This document shows positions 18,263 through 26,418 of a DNA stretch of 64,000 nucleotides, piece by piece. Both the position numbers and the translations under genes were made by a program. Source of the DNA: Devosia sp. Root413D1 (lineage in GTDB: Bacteria; Pseudomonadota; Alphaproteobacteria; Rhizobiales; Devosiaceae); assembly GCF_001425235.1 (NCBI RefSeq), contig NZ_LMEA01000013.1:248001-312000 (forward strand). The letters run 5' to 3'. Under the pieces are notes generated by a model. That model ran no database searches. It was not told the origin of the DNA and was given only the letters and a program-made list of their open reading frames with translations. Position 1 is the first letter of the stretch; every line of letters begins with the position of its first letter.

Positions 18263-19966
18263 TCAGAAGGTCTGGCCCACGAGCATCGCCAGGTGCTCGG
18301 CGATCGGCCCGAGCGCCAGCGCCGGGATGAAGGTCAGCCCGCCGACGACCAGGATGACGCCGAGCAGCAGCCCGATGAACAGCGCACCATGGGTGGGGAG
18401 CGTGCCGGCCGAGGCCGGCACGGTTTTCTTCGCAACCAGCGAGCCGGCCAGCGCCAGCGCCGGAATGATCACCAGGAACCGCCCCATCAGCATGCCGATG
18501 CCGAGCGTTATGTTGTACCAGGGGGTGTTGGCCGAGAGGCCGGCGAAGGCCGAACCATTATTCGCCGCCGCGGAGGTATAGGCGTAGAGCACCTCGGAGA
18601 AACCGTGCGGACCGGGGTTCCAGATCGACGACACCCCGAACGGTAGCACCACGCTGATGGCGGTGAAGCCGAGCATGGCGAGCGGCAGGCAGAGGATGGC
18701 GAGCATCGCCATCTTCACTTCCTTGGCCTCGATCTTCTTGCCCAGATATTCGGGCGTGCGGCCGACCATCAGGCCGGCGACGAAGATCGCCACCACGACG
18801 AATAGCACGATGCCGTAAAAGCCGGCGCCGACACCGCCGATGATGATTTCACCCAGCATCATGTTGATCAGCGGGATCATGCCGCCGAGCGCCATGAAGC
18901 TGTCATGCATGGCGTTGACCGCGCCGCAGGAGGCCGCCGTGGTGATCACCGCGAACAGTGCGCTCAGCGGCACACCGAAGCGGACTTCCTTGCCCTCCAT
19001 GTTGCCGCCATCGATGCCGAGCGCATGCACCAGCGGGTTGCCCGCAGCTTCCGCCCAGTAACAGACGACGACGCCCACGAAGAACAGGATGCCCATGGTG
19101 ATGAAGATCGCCCAACCCTGCTTCTGATTGCCGACCATGCGGCCGAACACGTTGGTGAGCGCGGCGCCGATGGCGAAGATCGAGACCATCGAAATCAGGT
19201 TGGTCAGCGCCGTCGGGTTCTCGAACGGGTGCGCGGCATTGACGTTGAAGAAGCCGCCGCCATTGGTGCCGAGGTACTTGATCATCATCTGCGAGGCCAC
19301 CGGGCCCTGCGCGATGCTCTGCTGCGCGCCCTCGAGCGTCACCGCACTGGTGTAGGCATCGAGGTTCTGCGGCACGCCCTGCCAGACGAGGACGAGTGTA
19401 CCGATGACGCAGATCGGCAGCAGCACGTAGAAGGTCGCGCGCACCGTATCGACCCAGAAATTGCCGAGCGTCGACATCGACTTGCGCGAGAAGGCGCGGA
19501 TCACCGCCATGGCAACGGCGATACCGGTGGCGGCCGAAACGAAGTTCTGCACCGCAAGGCCGAGCATCTGCGTCAGGTAGCTCATGGTGGTCTCGCCGCC
19601 ATAGCTCTGCCAGTTGGTGTTGGCGACGAAGCTGGCGGCGGTGTTGAAAGCGAGTTCGGGCCCGACGGCCGCCATGCCGGCCGGATTCAACGGCAGCACC
19701 GCCTGGAACCGCTGCAGCAGGTAGAGCACGACAAAGCCAGCGAGGTTGAACAGCAGCAGGGCCACCGCATAGGTGACCCAGTTCTGTTCCTCATCCTCCC
19801 GGGTGCCGGCGACGCGGTAGAGTCCGCGCTCGATGGGGCGGAGCACCGGCTGCAGCCAGGTGCCCTCGCCGTTGAAAACGCGCGTCATGTAGCCGCCGAG
19901 CGGTTTGACGAGCAGAACGATGATCCCGCAGAAAACCAGGATCTGAAACCAGCCGAGTAAGGTCAT
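18263..19966 (-). CDS. kdpA: Potassium-transporting ATPase subunit A
   Basis: This 567-residue channel-like subunit has ten or so hydrophobic helices and four selectivity-filter repeats, of which [11 protein letters not shown]-type, GTNGGGFFN and [11 protein letters not shown] are easy to see. It captures potassium from the periplasm in the KdpFABC complex. The start ATG at 19966 has GGAG (in reverse, CTCC at 19973-19976) close upstream. It follows kdpF after 25 bases. Confidence 0.97.
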   Translation of the reverse strand: MTLLGWFQILVFCGIIVLLVKPLGGYMTRVFNGEGTWLQPVLRPIERGLYRVAGTREDEEQNWVTYAVALLLFNLAGFVVLYLLQRFQAVLPLNPAGMAAVGPELAFNTAASFVANTNWQSYGGETTMSYLTQMLGLAVQNFVSAATGIAVAMAVIRAFSRKSMSTLGNFWVDTVRATFYVLLPICVIGTLVLVWQGVPQNLDAYTSAVTLEGAQQSIAQGPVASQMMIKYLGTNGGGFFNVNAAHPFENPTALTNLISMVSIFAIGAALTNVFGRMVGNQKQGWAIFITMGILFFVGVVVCYWAEAAGNPLVHALGIDGGNMEGKEVRFGVPLSALFAVITTAASCGAVNAMHDSFMALGGMIPLINMMLGEIIIGGVGAGFYGIVLFVVVAIFVAGLMVGRTPEYLGKKIEAKEVKMAMLAILCLPLAMLGFTAISVVLPFGVSSIWNPGPHGFSEVLYAYTSAAANNGSAFAGLSANTPWYNITLGIGMLMGRFLVIIPALALAGSLVAKKTVPASAGTLPTHGALFIGLLLGVILVVGGLTFIPALALGPIAEHLAMLVGQTF

Positions 19967-19991
19967 GGGAGGAGCTTTCTCAGTCCTGGCG

Positions 19992-20081
19992 CTAGAAGCG
20001 CTCGGGACGAACGAGGGCGAAAACCAGGTAGACGAGGAGGAACAGCGTCACCGCGCCTCCGAGGATGAAATCGAGCAGCAT
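19992..20081 (-). CDS. kdpF: KdpF, small subunit of the potassium ATPase
   Basis: This is a 29-residue single-helix protein. It starts [20 protein letters not shown] and ends with the KdpF hallmark ALVRPERF followed by TAG. The ribosome binding site GAGAGG lies about eight bases before the ATG. KdpF binds lipid-side helices and stabilises the KdpFABC complex. It is too short for most gene finders. It lies between the upstream microprotein (13 bases) and kdpA (25 bases). Confidence 0.93.
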   Translation of the reverse strand: MLLDFILGGAVTLFLLVYLVFALVRPERF

Positions 20082-20093
20082 GGCGATGGCCTC

Positions 20094-20174
20094 TCAGAGC
20101 TTGTCGCAGACGGCAACGTAGGCAAAGGCGAGGGCGAAGAAGACTGCACCGATCGCGAGGACAGCTACGTCCAT
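20094..20174 (-). CDS. First-gene membrane microprotein upstream of kdpF (26 residues)
   Basis: ATG 20174 to TGA 20094 encodes 26 residues beginning MDVAVLAIGAVFFALAFAYV and ending AVCDKL. It forms one hydrophobic helix with an N-terminal Asp and a C-terminal Cys-Asp-Lys-Leu tail. AGGAGA is eight bases upstream, a better ribosome binding site than most genes here have. It is the first gene of the kdp operon, 13 bases before kdpF. I recall similar tiny frames ending in a C-D-K/R-L tail upstream of kdpF in other bacteria, usually unannotated. A role as a second small Kdp subunit or a regulator of KdpD is plausible but untested. Confidence 0.75.
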   Translation of the reverse strand: MDVAVLAIGAVFFALAFAYVAVCDKL

Positions 20175-20353
20175 GGTTTGGTTCTCCTATCGAGAAGCGT
20201 GCACGACCGCCGCCGCCGGAGGGCGGCAGCGGCCGGGTGGTCAAAAATGCTGGGTGAGATATGCGCCCGCCCCGCATAGGGTTTCGAGAACGGACCGATC
20301 GGAAAGAAATAGGAATCCCATAGGGGTTTTGAGCTCAACGCCTACGGCCGAAT
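20175..20353. promoter_or_regulatory. Likely kdp promoter region
   Basis: This spacer precedes the first gene of the kdp operon and must contain the KdpE-controlled promoter. The stretch 20285-20335 (GGAAAGAAATAGGAATCCCA and around) is AT-richer than its flanks. The part nearest the gene includes a GC-rich CCGCCGCCGGAGGGCGG stem at about 20210-20226 that would lie in the 5' leader. I cannot mark a definite KdpE box. Confidence 0.45.
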
Positions 20354-20510
20354 CCGGTGCAAGCCGACCCCCACCCCTGTCCCCTCCCCCTCAAACAGGG
20401 GGAGGGAGACGACAGCTTCGATGTCAGTGTCAGGGTCTCCCTCCCCTTTCCGGGGACGCTATTGCGTCCCCTAGGGGGAGGGGACAGGGGTGGGGGTCAG
20501 CCCGCACCGG
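20354..20510. repeat. Large GC-rich inverted repeat, family C
   Basis: Arms of 38 bases at 20354-20391 and 20473-20510 pair with three mismatches; both include CCCCCACCCCTGTCCCCTCC or its inverse. The 81-base centre holds GTCTCCCTCCCC and CTCCCCTTTCCGGGG, which can form an inner stem. It lies between the kdp promoter and the end of the gene at 20517, so it may insulate the two transcription units. Confidence 0.8.
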
Positions 20511-20516
20511 ATCCTG

Positions 20517-20762
20517 TCACTGTTCCCGAACGGGCCCGGCAAACACCGCGTCCAAACTCAGCACCAGCCCGGCGGGCGCCGCGCAGACTTCGCCCGGGGC
20601 GTAGTCGCACTCCATCATGGCGAAATGCACCGCTGCCTGCCGGTCGGTGAACACGCCGCCGGTGAGCCCCAGGCTGTCGCTGACGATCCAGTTGCCGCGC
20701 GCGTCGCGCCCGACCATGAAGCGGCCCTGGTGCGAGAGGGCAGTCACTGCTGCGCTACGCAT
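20517..20762 (-). CDS. Small protein of unknown function (81 residues)
   Basis: I take the ATG at 20762 as start because it overlaps the stop of the preceding gene by one base (TGATG). The protein contains GRFMVGRDARGNWIVSDSLG and GGVFTDRQAAVHFAMMECDY. That is a short beta-sheet followed by an alpha-helix like the small DUF2188-type domains in which a residue row 'GNWIV..' precedes 'F.dr..A..fA'. No catalytic motif or signal peptide is seen. Pairing with a membrane microprotein suggests the two act together, but no function can be assigned. Confidence 0.6.
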   Translation of the reverse strand: MRSAAVTALSHQGRFMVGRDARGNWIVSDSLGLTGGVFTDRQAAVHFAMMECDYAPGEVCAAPAGLVLSLDAVFAGPVREQ

Positions 20763-20995
20763 CACGCCAACCCCGCGGCCCACATGGCGACGACGCCACC
20801 GAGCAGCACCACGAACACCACGCCGACGGTGGTCAGCATGCGCCACAGCGCGCCGGCCTCTTCGTCATGGAGCGATGGCGGCGCCACGCCGCGCGATTGG
20901 CCCATGGTGGTTTCCTGCTGCTGGCGGAGGGCGGCGAGCCGTATTTGGCTGGTCTGCTGCGCGACGTAATGCATGCCGTAGCGAGGGGTGTACAT
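20762..20995 (-). CDS. Small single-pass membrane protein (77 residues)
   Basis: The N-terminal 30 residues are polar and Gln-rich (QQTSQIRLAALRQQQETTM) and may form a short coiled coil. A linker and one hydrophobic helix near the C-terminus (VGVVFVVLLGGVVAMWAAGL) follow. There is no signal peptidase site, so a tail-anchored topology with the N-terminus in the cytosol is likely. It is translationally coupled to the following gene at 20762. The function is unknown. Confidence 0.6.
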   Translation of the reverse strand: MYTPRYGMHYVAQQTSQIRLAALRQQQETTMGQSRGVAPPSLHDEEAGALWRMLTTVGVVFVVLLGGVVAMWAAGLA

Positions 20996-21231
20996 CTCTC
21001 AAAGTCCTGGTTGCGGCCGGTCTGCCGGCCCGTTCAGCGGCGGCCGGATCGACCGGCAGCACCGCGATCCCAAGGCTAGGCGAGGCGCGCGTAGGAATTC
21101 GATTGGGTGGCCGGACCGAAGAAATAGCTGTCGCGCCTATGCCCCGGCACCGATCCGCCAATGCTGCAAATCACTTGCCCTCGGCGCCGCGCTGACCACA
21201 ATGCAAGACTACCATACAAGAGGAAGACGAC

Positions 21232-22140
21232 ATGAACGCCATCGACCAGCAGCGGCCGCCCGAGGCACCCGACGCCGCCGGCACCTACCGCATCTGGCCC
21301 GGCGAGGGTCGCGCCCCCGGGTCGGAGCACTGGACCCATCGGGAATCGACCATGCAGATCCCGTGGACCACGGCGAACCGGCGACTGACCCGCAACGTCG
21401 TCGTCCCCACGCTCACCGCCTTCCTGCCCGAGCCCGGCAAGGCCAACGGCACGGCGATGATCGTCGCCCCCGGCGGCGCCTTCCATTTCCTGATGATCGA
21501 CCACGAGGGCTACGACATGGCCCGCTGGCTCGCCGGGCTCGGCATCACCGCCTTCGTGCTGAAATACCGGCTGGCAGAGACGCCCGAGGCCGACGCCGAA
21601 CTGCTGGATTTCCGCAACGAGCTGCAGCGCCGGCTGCACCAGCCCGGCCCGATGGGCGCCGCGCCGCCGTCGAACCCAGCCATCGCCGAGGCGCGCCTCT
21701 GGGGCGAGGAAGACGGCCGGCAGGCCATCCGTTTCGTCCGCCAGCATGCCGCTGACTGGGGCCTCGACCCCACCCGCATCGGCATCGGCGGCTTCTCGGC
21801 CGGCGGCGCCGTCACCATGGGCCCGGTGTTCGAGCATGATGCCGATAGCCGCCCGGATTTCGCCGTCGGCATCTACCCCGCCTGGCGCGCCGGCCTGCCG
21901 CTACCGGCGGATGCGCCGCCGCTGTTCCTCGCCATTTCCGACGACGACAAATCCGTCGCCCCGCTCTCTTCCGTCCGCCTCTACGAAGCCTGGCACAGTG
22001 CCGGCATCTCGGCCGAACTGCACGTCTTCGGCAACGGCGCGCACGGTTTTGGGTTCGGCAAATCGGGGCTGTTGTCGGACCCGTGGGCCGAGATGCTGCA
22101 GAGCTGGTTGGGGGTAAGGGGGCTGTTGCCCGCGCACTAA
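21232..22140 (+). CDS. Alpha/beta hydrolase (esterase, BD-FAE/xylanase-associated type)
   Basis: The 302-residue protein has an N-terminal APGGAFHFLMIDHEG, equivalent to the oxyanion 'HGG' region. The nucleophile elbow is GGFSAGG with Ser189, the acid is in LAISDDDKSVAP, and the His is in FGNGAHGFGF. The ATG at 21232 follows AGAGGAAG. No signal peptide is present, so it acts in the cytosol on a small ester, perhaps an acetylated sugar. It is alone in its orientation between the small-protein pair and the MFS gene, with a large hairpin repeat downstream. Confidence 0.87.
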   Translation: MNAIDQQRPPEAPDAAGTYRIWPGEGRAPGSEHWTHRESTMQIPWTTANRRLTRNVVVPTLTAFLPEPGKANGTAMIVAPGGAFHFLMIDHEGYDMARWLAGLGITAFVLKYRLAETPEADAELLDFRNELQRRLHQPGPMGAAPPSNPAIAEARLWGEEDGRQAIRFVRQHAADWGLDPTRIGIGGFSAGGAVTMGPVFEHDADSRPDFAVGIYPAWRAGLPLPADAPPLFLAISDDDKSVAPLSSVRLYEAWHSAGISAELHVFGNGAHGFGFGKSGLLSDPWAEMLQSWLGVRGLLPAH

Positions 22141-22145
22141 GCCAT

Positions 22146-22355
22146 CAGTCGACGCACCCTCTCCCGCTCGCGGCGGAGGGGGGACCAGCCGAAAGGCTGG
22201 CGGTGGGGGGGTGCCACAAACTCGGTGCGTGCCCTGCCCGCCTACGATCAGTGCGTGGGCCCCCCGCCCACCACGCTTTCGCGTGGGCCCCCCGCGGTGA
22301 GGGCCTCCGGCCCTCATCCGCCGACCCCGCTGGCGGGAGAGGGAATCCCGACTGC
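22146..22355. repeat. Family A hairpin element, long copy
   Basis: The left end CAGTCGACGCACCCTCTCCC and the right end CGGGAGAGGGAATCCCGACTG form the same outer arms as at 442-601. The core (GTGCCACAAACTCGGTGCGT to ATCAGTGCGTGGGCC) shares CACGCACTGATCGTA-type sequence with the 442-601 copy in inverted orientation. Several inner stems such as CCACGCTTTCGCGTGG are present. It fills most of the gap between the hydrolase and the MFS gene. Confidence 0.7.
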
Positions 22356-22406
22356 CAGCTCAGTAGGCCACCCAACTATCGTCCCGCTTGAGCCAACCCG
22401 CTCGAT

Positions 22407-23630
22407 ATGCTCACTGGCCACCCAATGCCCTCTCACGTCATCCACATCCCCTCGTTCCGCCATTTCCTCTCGTCCCGGGCGCTGTCTTCGGTGGCGTTCC
22501 AGGGGTCGGCGGTGGCGATCGGCTGGCTGATCTACGATCGCACCCGCAACCCGTTCGACCTCGGGCTGGTCGGGCTGTTCCAGTTCCTGCCCATGCTGGT
22601 GCTGACCTTCTTGGCCGGGCACGTCGCCGACCAGTTCGACCGCCGCCAGATTGGCCTCGTCTGCCAGGTGATCGAGGCCATCACCATGGGCTTCATCGCG
22701 CTCGGCATCTGGCAGGGCTGGCTGCCGACCTGGGGCGTCTTTGCCGCGGTGACCGTGCTCGGCGCCGCGCAGGCCTTCGAGCGGCCCAGCATGGCGGCGC
22801 TGCTGCCGGGGATCGTCCCCACCGCGCAGTTGCAGAGCGCCGTCGCCACCTCGACCTCGGTGATGCAGACCGCGCTGATCATCGGCCCGGCGCTCGGCGG
22901 CATTCTCTACGGCTTCGGCGATGTGGTGCCGTTCCTCGCTTCAGGTGTGCTGTTCCTCGTCGCCAGCTACAACGTCTTGAAGATCGACAAGCCCACCACC
23001 CTCCCCGCCCGCGCCCCGATGACCTTCGAGTCGGTGTTCGCCGGGGTGGTGTTCATCAAGAGCAAACCGGTGATGCTGGGCTCGATCTCGCTCGATCTGT
23101 TCGCCGTGCTGCTCGGCGGCGCCACCGCCATGCTGCCGGTCTATGCCCGCGACATCCTCCATGCCGGCCCCTGGGCCCTCGGCTTTCTCCGCATGGCTCC
23201 GGCGATCGGCGCCGTGGTGATGTCGCTGCTGCTCGCCCGCTTCCCGCTGCAGCACCGGGTCGGCATCAAGATGCTGTGGGCCGTCGCTATCTTCGGGGTC
23301 GCCACCATCGTCTTCGCCTATTCGACCAATATCGTGCTCTCGGTGGTGATGCTGATCATCCTCGGCGCCTCCGACACGGTGAGCGTCGTGGTGCGCAGCT
23401 CGCTGGTCCAGCTCCTCACCCCCGACCACATGCGTGGCCGGGTCAACGCGGTGAACTCGCTGTTCATCGGCACCTCCAACCAGCTCGGCGAGTTCCGCGC
23501 CGGCGTCTTCGCCGGCTTCATGGGCCCGGTCGCCGCCGTCGCCTTCGGCGGCATCGGCACCCTCGCGGTGGTGCTGCTCTGGTCGCGCCTGTTCCCCGCC
23601 CTGCGCAAAGTCGACACCCTCAGCGGCTGA
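22407..23630 (+). CDS. MFS transporter, EntS-like (DUF894 / MFS_3)
   Basis: This transporter of about 407 residues has roughly eleven to twelve hydrophobic helices. The loop between helices 2 and 3 reads GHVADQFDRRQIG, the usual MFS motif A region, and FRHFLSSRALSSVAFQGSAVAIGW is typical of the enterobactin-exporter-like family. It is probably a proton-driven exporter of a small molecule. Either ATG 22407 or ATG 22425 could be the start, since neither has a clear ribosome binding site. It is monocistronic in appearance; the FadR-type regulator 118 bases downstream belongs to the next unit. Confidence 0.87.
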   Translation: MLTGHPMPSHVIHIPSFRHFLSSRALSSVAFQGSAVAIGWLIYDRTRNPFDLGLVGLFQFLPMLVLTFLAGHVADQFDRRQIGLVCQVIEAITMGFIALGIWQGWLPTWGVFAAVTVLGAAQAFERPSMAALLPGIVPTAQLQSAVATSTSVMQTALIIGPALGGILYGFGDVVPFLASGVLFLVASYNVLKIDKPTTLPARAPMTFESVFAGVVFIKSKPVMLGSISLDLFAVLLGGATAMLPVYARDILHAGPWALGFLRMAPAIGAVVMSLLLARFPLQHRVGIKMLWAVAIFGVATIVFAYSTNIVLSVVMLIILGASDTVSVVVRSSLVQLLTPDHMRGRVNAVNSLFIGTSNQLGEFRAGVFAGFMGPVAAVAFGGIGTLAVVLLWSRLFPALRKVDTLSG

Positions 23631-23748
23631 ACCTCCGTTCGAAAACCGCGGCCAGCCACACTTGTCGTACCAGCCGGTTTGCATCCGCCAAGCGGCGATA
23701 TATGCTGCTCCGTACCCGTTTGTCGGCGGGGCAGAGGGGGGCCAACTC

Positions 23749-24477
23749 ATGACAGATCTGCTGCCGGTTGGCCGCGCCCGCGGCAGCCTGGTCAAACAGG
23801 TCAGCGAGGAGTTGCGCGCCGAAATCGCCTCCGGCCGCTTCAGTGTCGGCGACAAGCTGCCGTCGCAATCGCACCTCACCGAGCGCTTCGCCGTCAGCCG
23901 TACCGTGGTGCGCGAAGCGGTGGCCAGCTTGCAGGCCGATGGCATCGTCGAGTCGCACCAGGGGGCCGGCGTTTTCGTCACCGCCCGCACGGCGCCCGCT
24001 GCCTTCGCCTTCCAGAGCATCGATCCGGCGCGGATTTCCTCGATCCTCGAAACCCTTGAGCTGCGCGCCGCAGTCGAGATCGAGGCCGCCGGGCTCGCGG
24101 CGCTGCGCCGCTCGCCGCAGCAGGAAGAAGAGATCTTCCGCACGCACAATGTGGTGGCGGCGCAGATCGCTCGCGGCGAGCGCTCCAACGAGGCGGATTT
24201 CACCTTCCACCGCGCCATCGCTGCCGCCACCAATAACCCGCGCTTCGCCGAGTTCCTCGACCTCTTGGGCCAGGCCGCCATCCCCCGCTTTGCCATCCAG
24301 ACCAATGGCGCCGAGGCGGTGCGTGCCTCCTATCTCGACCGCATCCTCGACGAGCATCGCCAGATCGCCCAGGCTGTCGCCAATGCCGATGAGGGCGCGG
24401 CGCGCGAGGCGATGCGCAAGCACCTTAAGGGCAGCCAGCAGCGCTATCGCGCGCTGATCCAGGCCAATACGCCATAG
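23749..24477 (+). CDS. GntR regulator, FadR/FCD subfamily
   Basis: The 242-residue regulator has an N-terminal winged helix (about 12-75) with LPSQSHLTERFAVSRTVVREAVASL and a DGIVESHQGAGVFV wing. The C-terminal all-helical FCD domain (about 95-225) contains FTFHRAIAAATNNPRF, which normally contributes metal-binding His/Asp residues. I use the ATG at 23749 with GAGGGG upstream. It lies 101 bases before the talarate/galactarate dehydratase gene and most likely controls it in response to a sugar acid. Confidence 0.9.
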   Translation: MTDLLPVGRARGSLVKQVSEELRAEIASGRFSVGDKLPSQSHLTERFAVSRTVVREAVASLQADGIVESHQGAGVFVTARTAPAAFAFQSIDPARISSILETLELRAAVEIEAAGLAALRRSPQQEEEIFRTHNVVAAQIARGERSNEADFTFHRAIAAATNNPRFAEFLDLLGQAAIPRFAIQTNGAEAVRASYLDRILDEHRQIAQAVANADEGAAREAMRKHLKGSQQRYRALIQANTP

Positions 24478-24578
24478 CTTGTCATATGACTCTGCAGCCC
24501 TTTCACCGCATAGCGCGACACGGGACAGGACGTCGCCCCTCCAGCCCTGAAGACCATGCCTGACCCCGGAGTCTCCCG

Positions 24579-25763
24579 ATGACCACAAACATCCCCGCCG
24601 CCGGCCCCCTCGCCGGACTGGCCCCCGGAGCGGCGACCACCGATCGCATCGCCTGGATAAAGCTGTCGCTCATCCTGTTGCCGCTCAAGGCGCCGATCAG
24701 TGACGCCAAGGTGCTGACCGGTCGGCAGAAGCCGCTGACCGAAGTGGCGATGCTGTTTGCGGAGATCGAGAGCGAGCGTGGCCACCACGGCATCGGCTTT
24801 TCCTATTCGAAGCGCGCCGGCGGCTTTGGCCTTTTCGCCCATGCCCGAGAGATTGCGCCCAACCTGATCGGCGAAGATCCCAATGATATCGCCCGGTTGT
24901 GGGACAAGCTGGTCTGGGCCGGCGCCTCGGTCGGCCGCAGCGGGCTCGCGACGCAGGCCATCGCCGCCTTCGACGTGGCTCTGTGGGACATGAAGGCCAA
25001 GCGCGCCGGCCTGCCACTGGCCAAGCTCCTCGGAGCGCGCCGCGACTCGGTGCGCTGCTACAATACCTCGGGTGGGTTCCTCTCCACCCCGGTCGAACAA
25101 CTGGTAGAAAACTGCGAAGCCTCGATCGCCGCCGGCATCGGTGGGCTGAAGATCAAAGTCGGCCAGCCCGACCCGATGGCCGACCTCGCCCGGCTCGATG
25201 CGGTGCGCAAGGTCGTCGGCGATCGCGTGCCGCTGATGGTCGACGCCAACCAGCAATGGGACCGCCCGACCGCCGAACGCGTCGGCCGCGCCCTCGAGGA
25301 ATTCAACCTGGTCTGGATCGAAGAGCCGCTCGATGCTTACGACGTCGAGGGCCATGCCCGGCTGGCGGCGCAACTGGTAACCCCGATCGCCTCGGGCGAA
25401 ATGCTGACCAGCGTCGCCGAGCATCTCAATCTGATCCAGCACGACGCCGTGGATTTCATCCAGCCCGATGCGCCGCGCGTCGGCGGCATCACGCAGTTCC
25501 TGAAGATCGCCACCATCGCCGAGCAGAAATACCTCAAAATGGCGCCGCATTTCGCCATGGAGATTCACCTGCATCTCGCGGCCGCCTATGCCCACGACAC
25601 CTGGGTCGAGCATTTCGACTGGCTCGACCCGCTGTTCAACGAGCATCTCGAGATCAAGGACGGTCGCATGCTCGTCTCCAATCGCCCCGGCCTCGGCTTT
25701 ACGCTGAGCGAGCAGGCGGTGGCCTGGACGGTGGACAGCGCCGAAGTCGGCAAGCGGCGGTAG
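24579..25763 (+). CDS. Enolase-superfamily L-talarate/galactarate dehydratase
   Basis: The 394-residue enzyme belongs to the mandelate racemase subgroup. The catalytic KxK is Lys191/Lys193 in GLKIKVG. Metal ligands are in LMVDANQQW (Asp222), IEEPLD (Glu) and ASGEML (Glu), and the general base His324 lies in MAPHFAMEIH. All positions are about four residues before those I remember for the Polaromonas TalrD/GalrD, and the motif wording matches closely. The product would be 5-keto-4-deoxyglucarate. It is paired with the FadR-type regulator. Later pathway enzymes (KDG dehydratase, aldolase) are not in this window. Confidence 0.85.
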   Translation: MTTNIPAAGPLAGLAPGAATTDRIAWIKLSLILLPLKAPISDAKVLTGRQKPLTEVAMLFAEIESERGHHGIGFSYSKRAGGFGLFAHAREIAPNLIGEDPNDIARLWDKLVWAGASVGRSGLATQAIAAFDVALWDMKAKRAGLPLAKLLGARRDSVRCYNTSGGFLSTPVEQLVENCEASIAAGIGGLKIKVGQPDPMADLARLDAVRKVVGDRVPLMVDANQQWDRPTAERVGRALEEFNLVWIEEPLDAYDVEGHARLAAQLVTPIASGEMLTSVAEHLNLIQHDAVDFIQPDAPRVGGITQFLKIATIAEQKYLKMAPHFAMEIHLHLAAAYAHDTWVEHFDWLDPLFNEHLEIKDGRMLVSNRPGLGFTLSEQAVAWTVDSAEVGKRR

Positions 25764-25770
25764 TAGCCCC

Positions 25771-26418
25771 CTAGATCACCCCGCGCCGGATCGCCTCGGC
25801 CACCGCCTGCACGCGGTTGGAGGCGTTGAGCTTAGTGGTGATCTCCTGCACCTTGCGCTTCACCGTGATCTCGGTGAGCGCCAGTTCGCTGGCGATATCC
25901 TGCGAGCGGCCGCCATCGGCGAGCAGCCGCAGCATGCGCACCTCCTGCGGTGTCAGCCCGCTGTCGCGCTGGATCTGCTGCGCCGCCACCCGGCGGTACT
26001 CTTCCATCATGGTCGGGATCAGCTCAGGCGACAGCATGCGCTCGCCGGCATGGATCGAGCGGATCGCCTGCGCCAGCGTCTCGTAGGAGTTGGTCTTTAA
26101 CAGGTATGCGTCCGCCCCGGCCTCCAGCGCCCCGACCAGGTACTGCCGGTCGTCATAGGTCGAGAGGATGATGCAGCGTGGCGCATCCGGGCGCGCCTTG
26201 ATCAGCCGCACCAGCTGGATGCCATCCATGGTGCCAAGCCGGATATCGATGGTGACCACATCGGGCTTGCGTTTGCCGAGTTCGGTGAGCGCGTCCGTGG
26301 CATTGCCCGCCTCGGCGACGACGTGCATGTCGTCCTCGCCTTCCAGCAGGCTCCTGACGCCCCGGCGGAAGATCTCATGATCGTCGACGATCATCACCTT
26401 AATGCGCGGTTGCACCAC
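25771..26418 (-). CDS. NarL/FixJ-type response regulator
   Basis: The 215-residue regulator has a receiver domain with VDDHE, phospho-acceptor Asp58 in VTIDIRLG and Lys in LLKTNSY. A LuxR-type helix-turn-helix at about 148-205 contains LTPQEVRMLRLLADGGRSQDIASELALTEITVKRKV (quoted in parts: the first 20 residues and the helix ITVKRKVQEI). No ATG precedes the receiver; GTG at 26418 with GGAG upstream is the best start and overlaps the kinase gene by 20 bases. It is the last gene of the long importer operon and the cognate partner of the kinase. Its stop is only eight bases from the convergent dehydratase gene. Confidence 0.88.
   Translation of the reverse strand: MVQPRIKVMIVDDHEIFRRGVRSLLEGEDDMHVVAEAGNATDALTELGKRKPDVVTIDIRLGTMDGIQLVRLIKARPDAPRCIILSTYDDRQYLVGALEAGADAYLLKTNSYETLAQAIRSIHAGERMLSPELIPTMMEEYRRVAAQQIQRDSGLTPQEVRMLRLLADGGRSQDIASELALTEITVKRKVQEITTKLNASNRVQAVAEAIRRGVI

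Noticed and set aside
19963-20277. 104-codon minus-strand frame over the kdpF region
   Set aside because: Its product is Arg/Pro-rich and overlaps two small frames (kdpF and the upstream microprotein) that each have good ribosome binding sites and clear hydrophobic helices.
22388-23752. 454-codon plus-strand frame over the MFS gene
   Set aside because: Frame-shifted shadow of the MFS protein; its product is rich in Arg/Pro/Gly and has no membrane helices.
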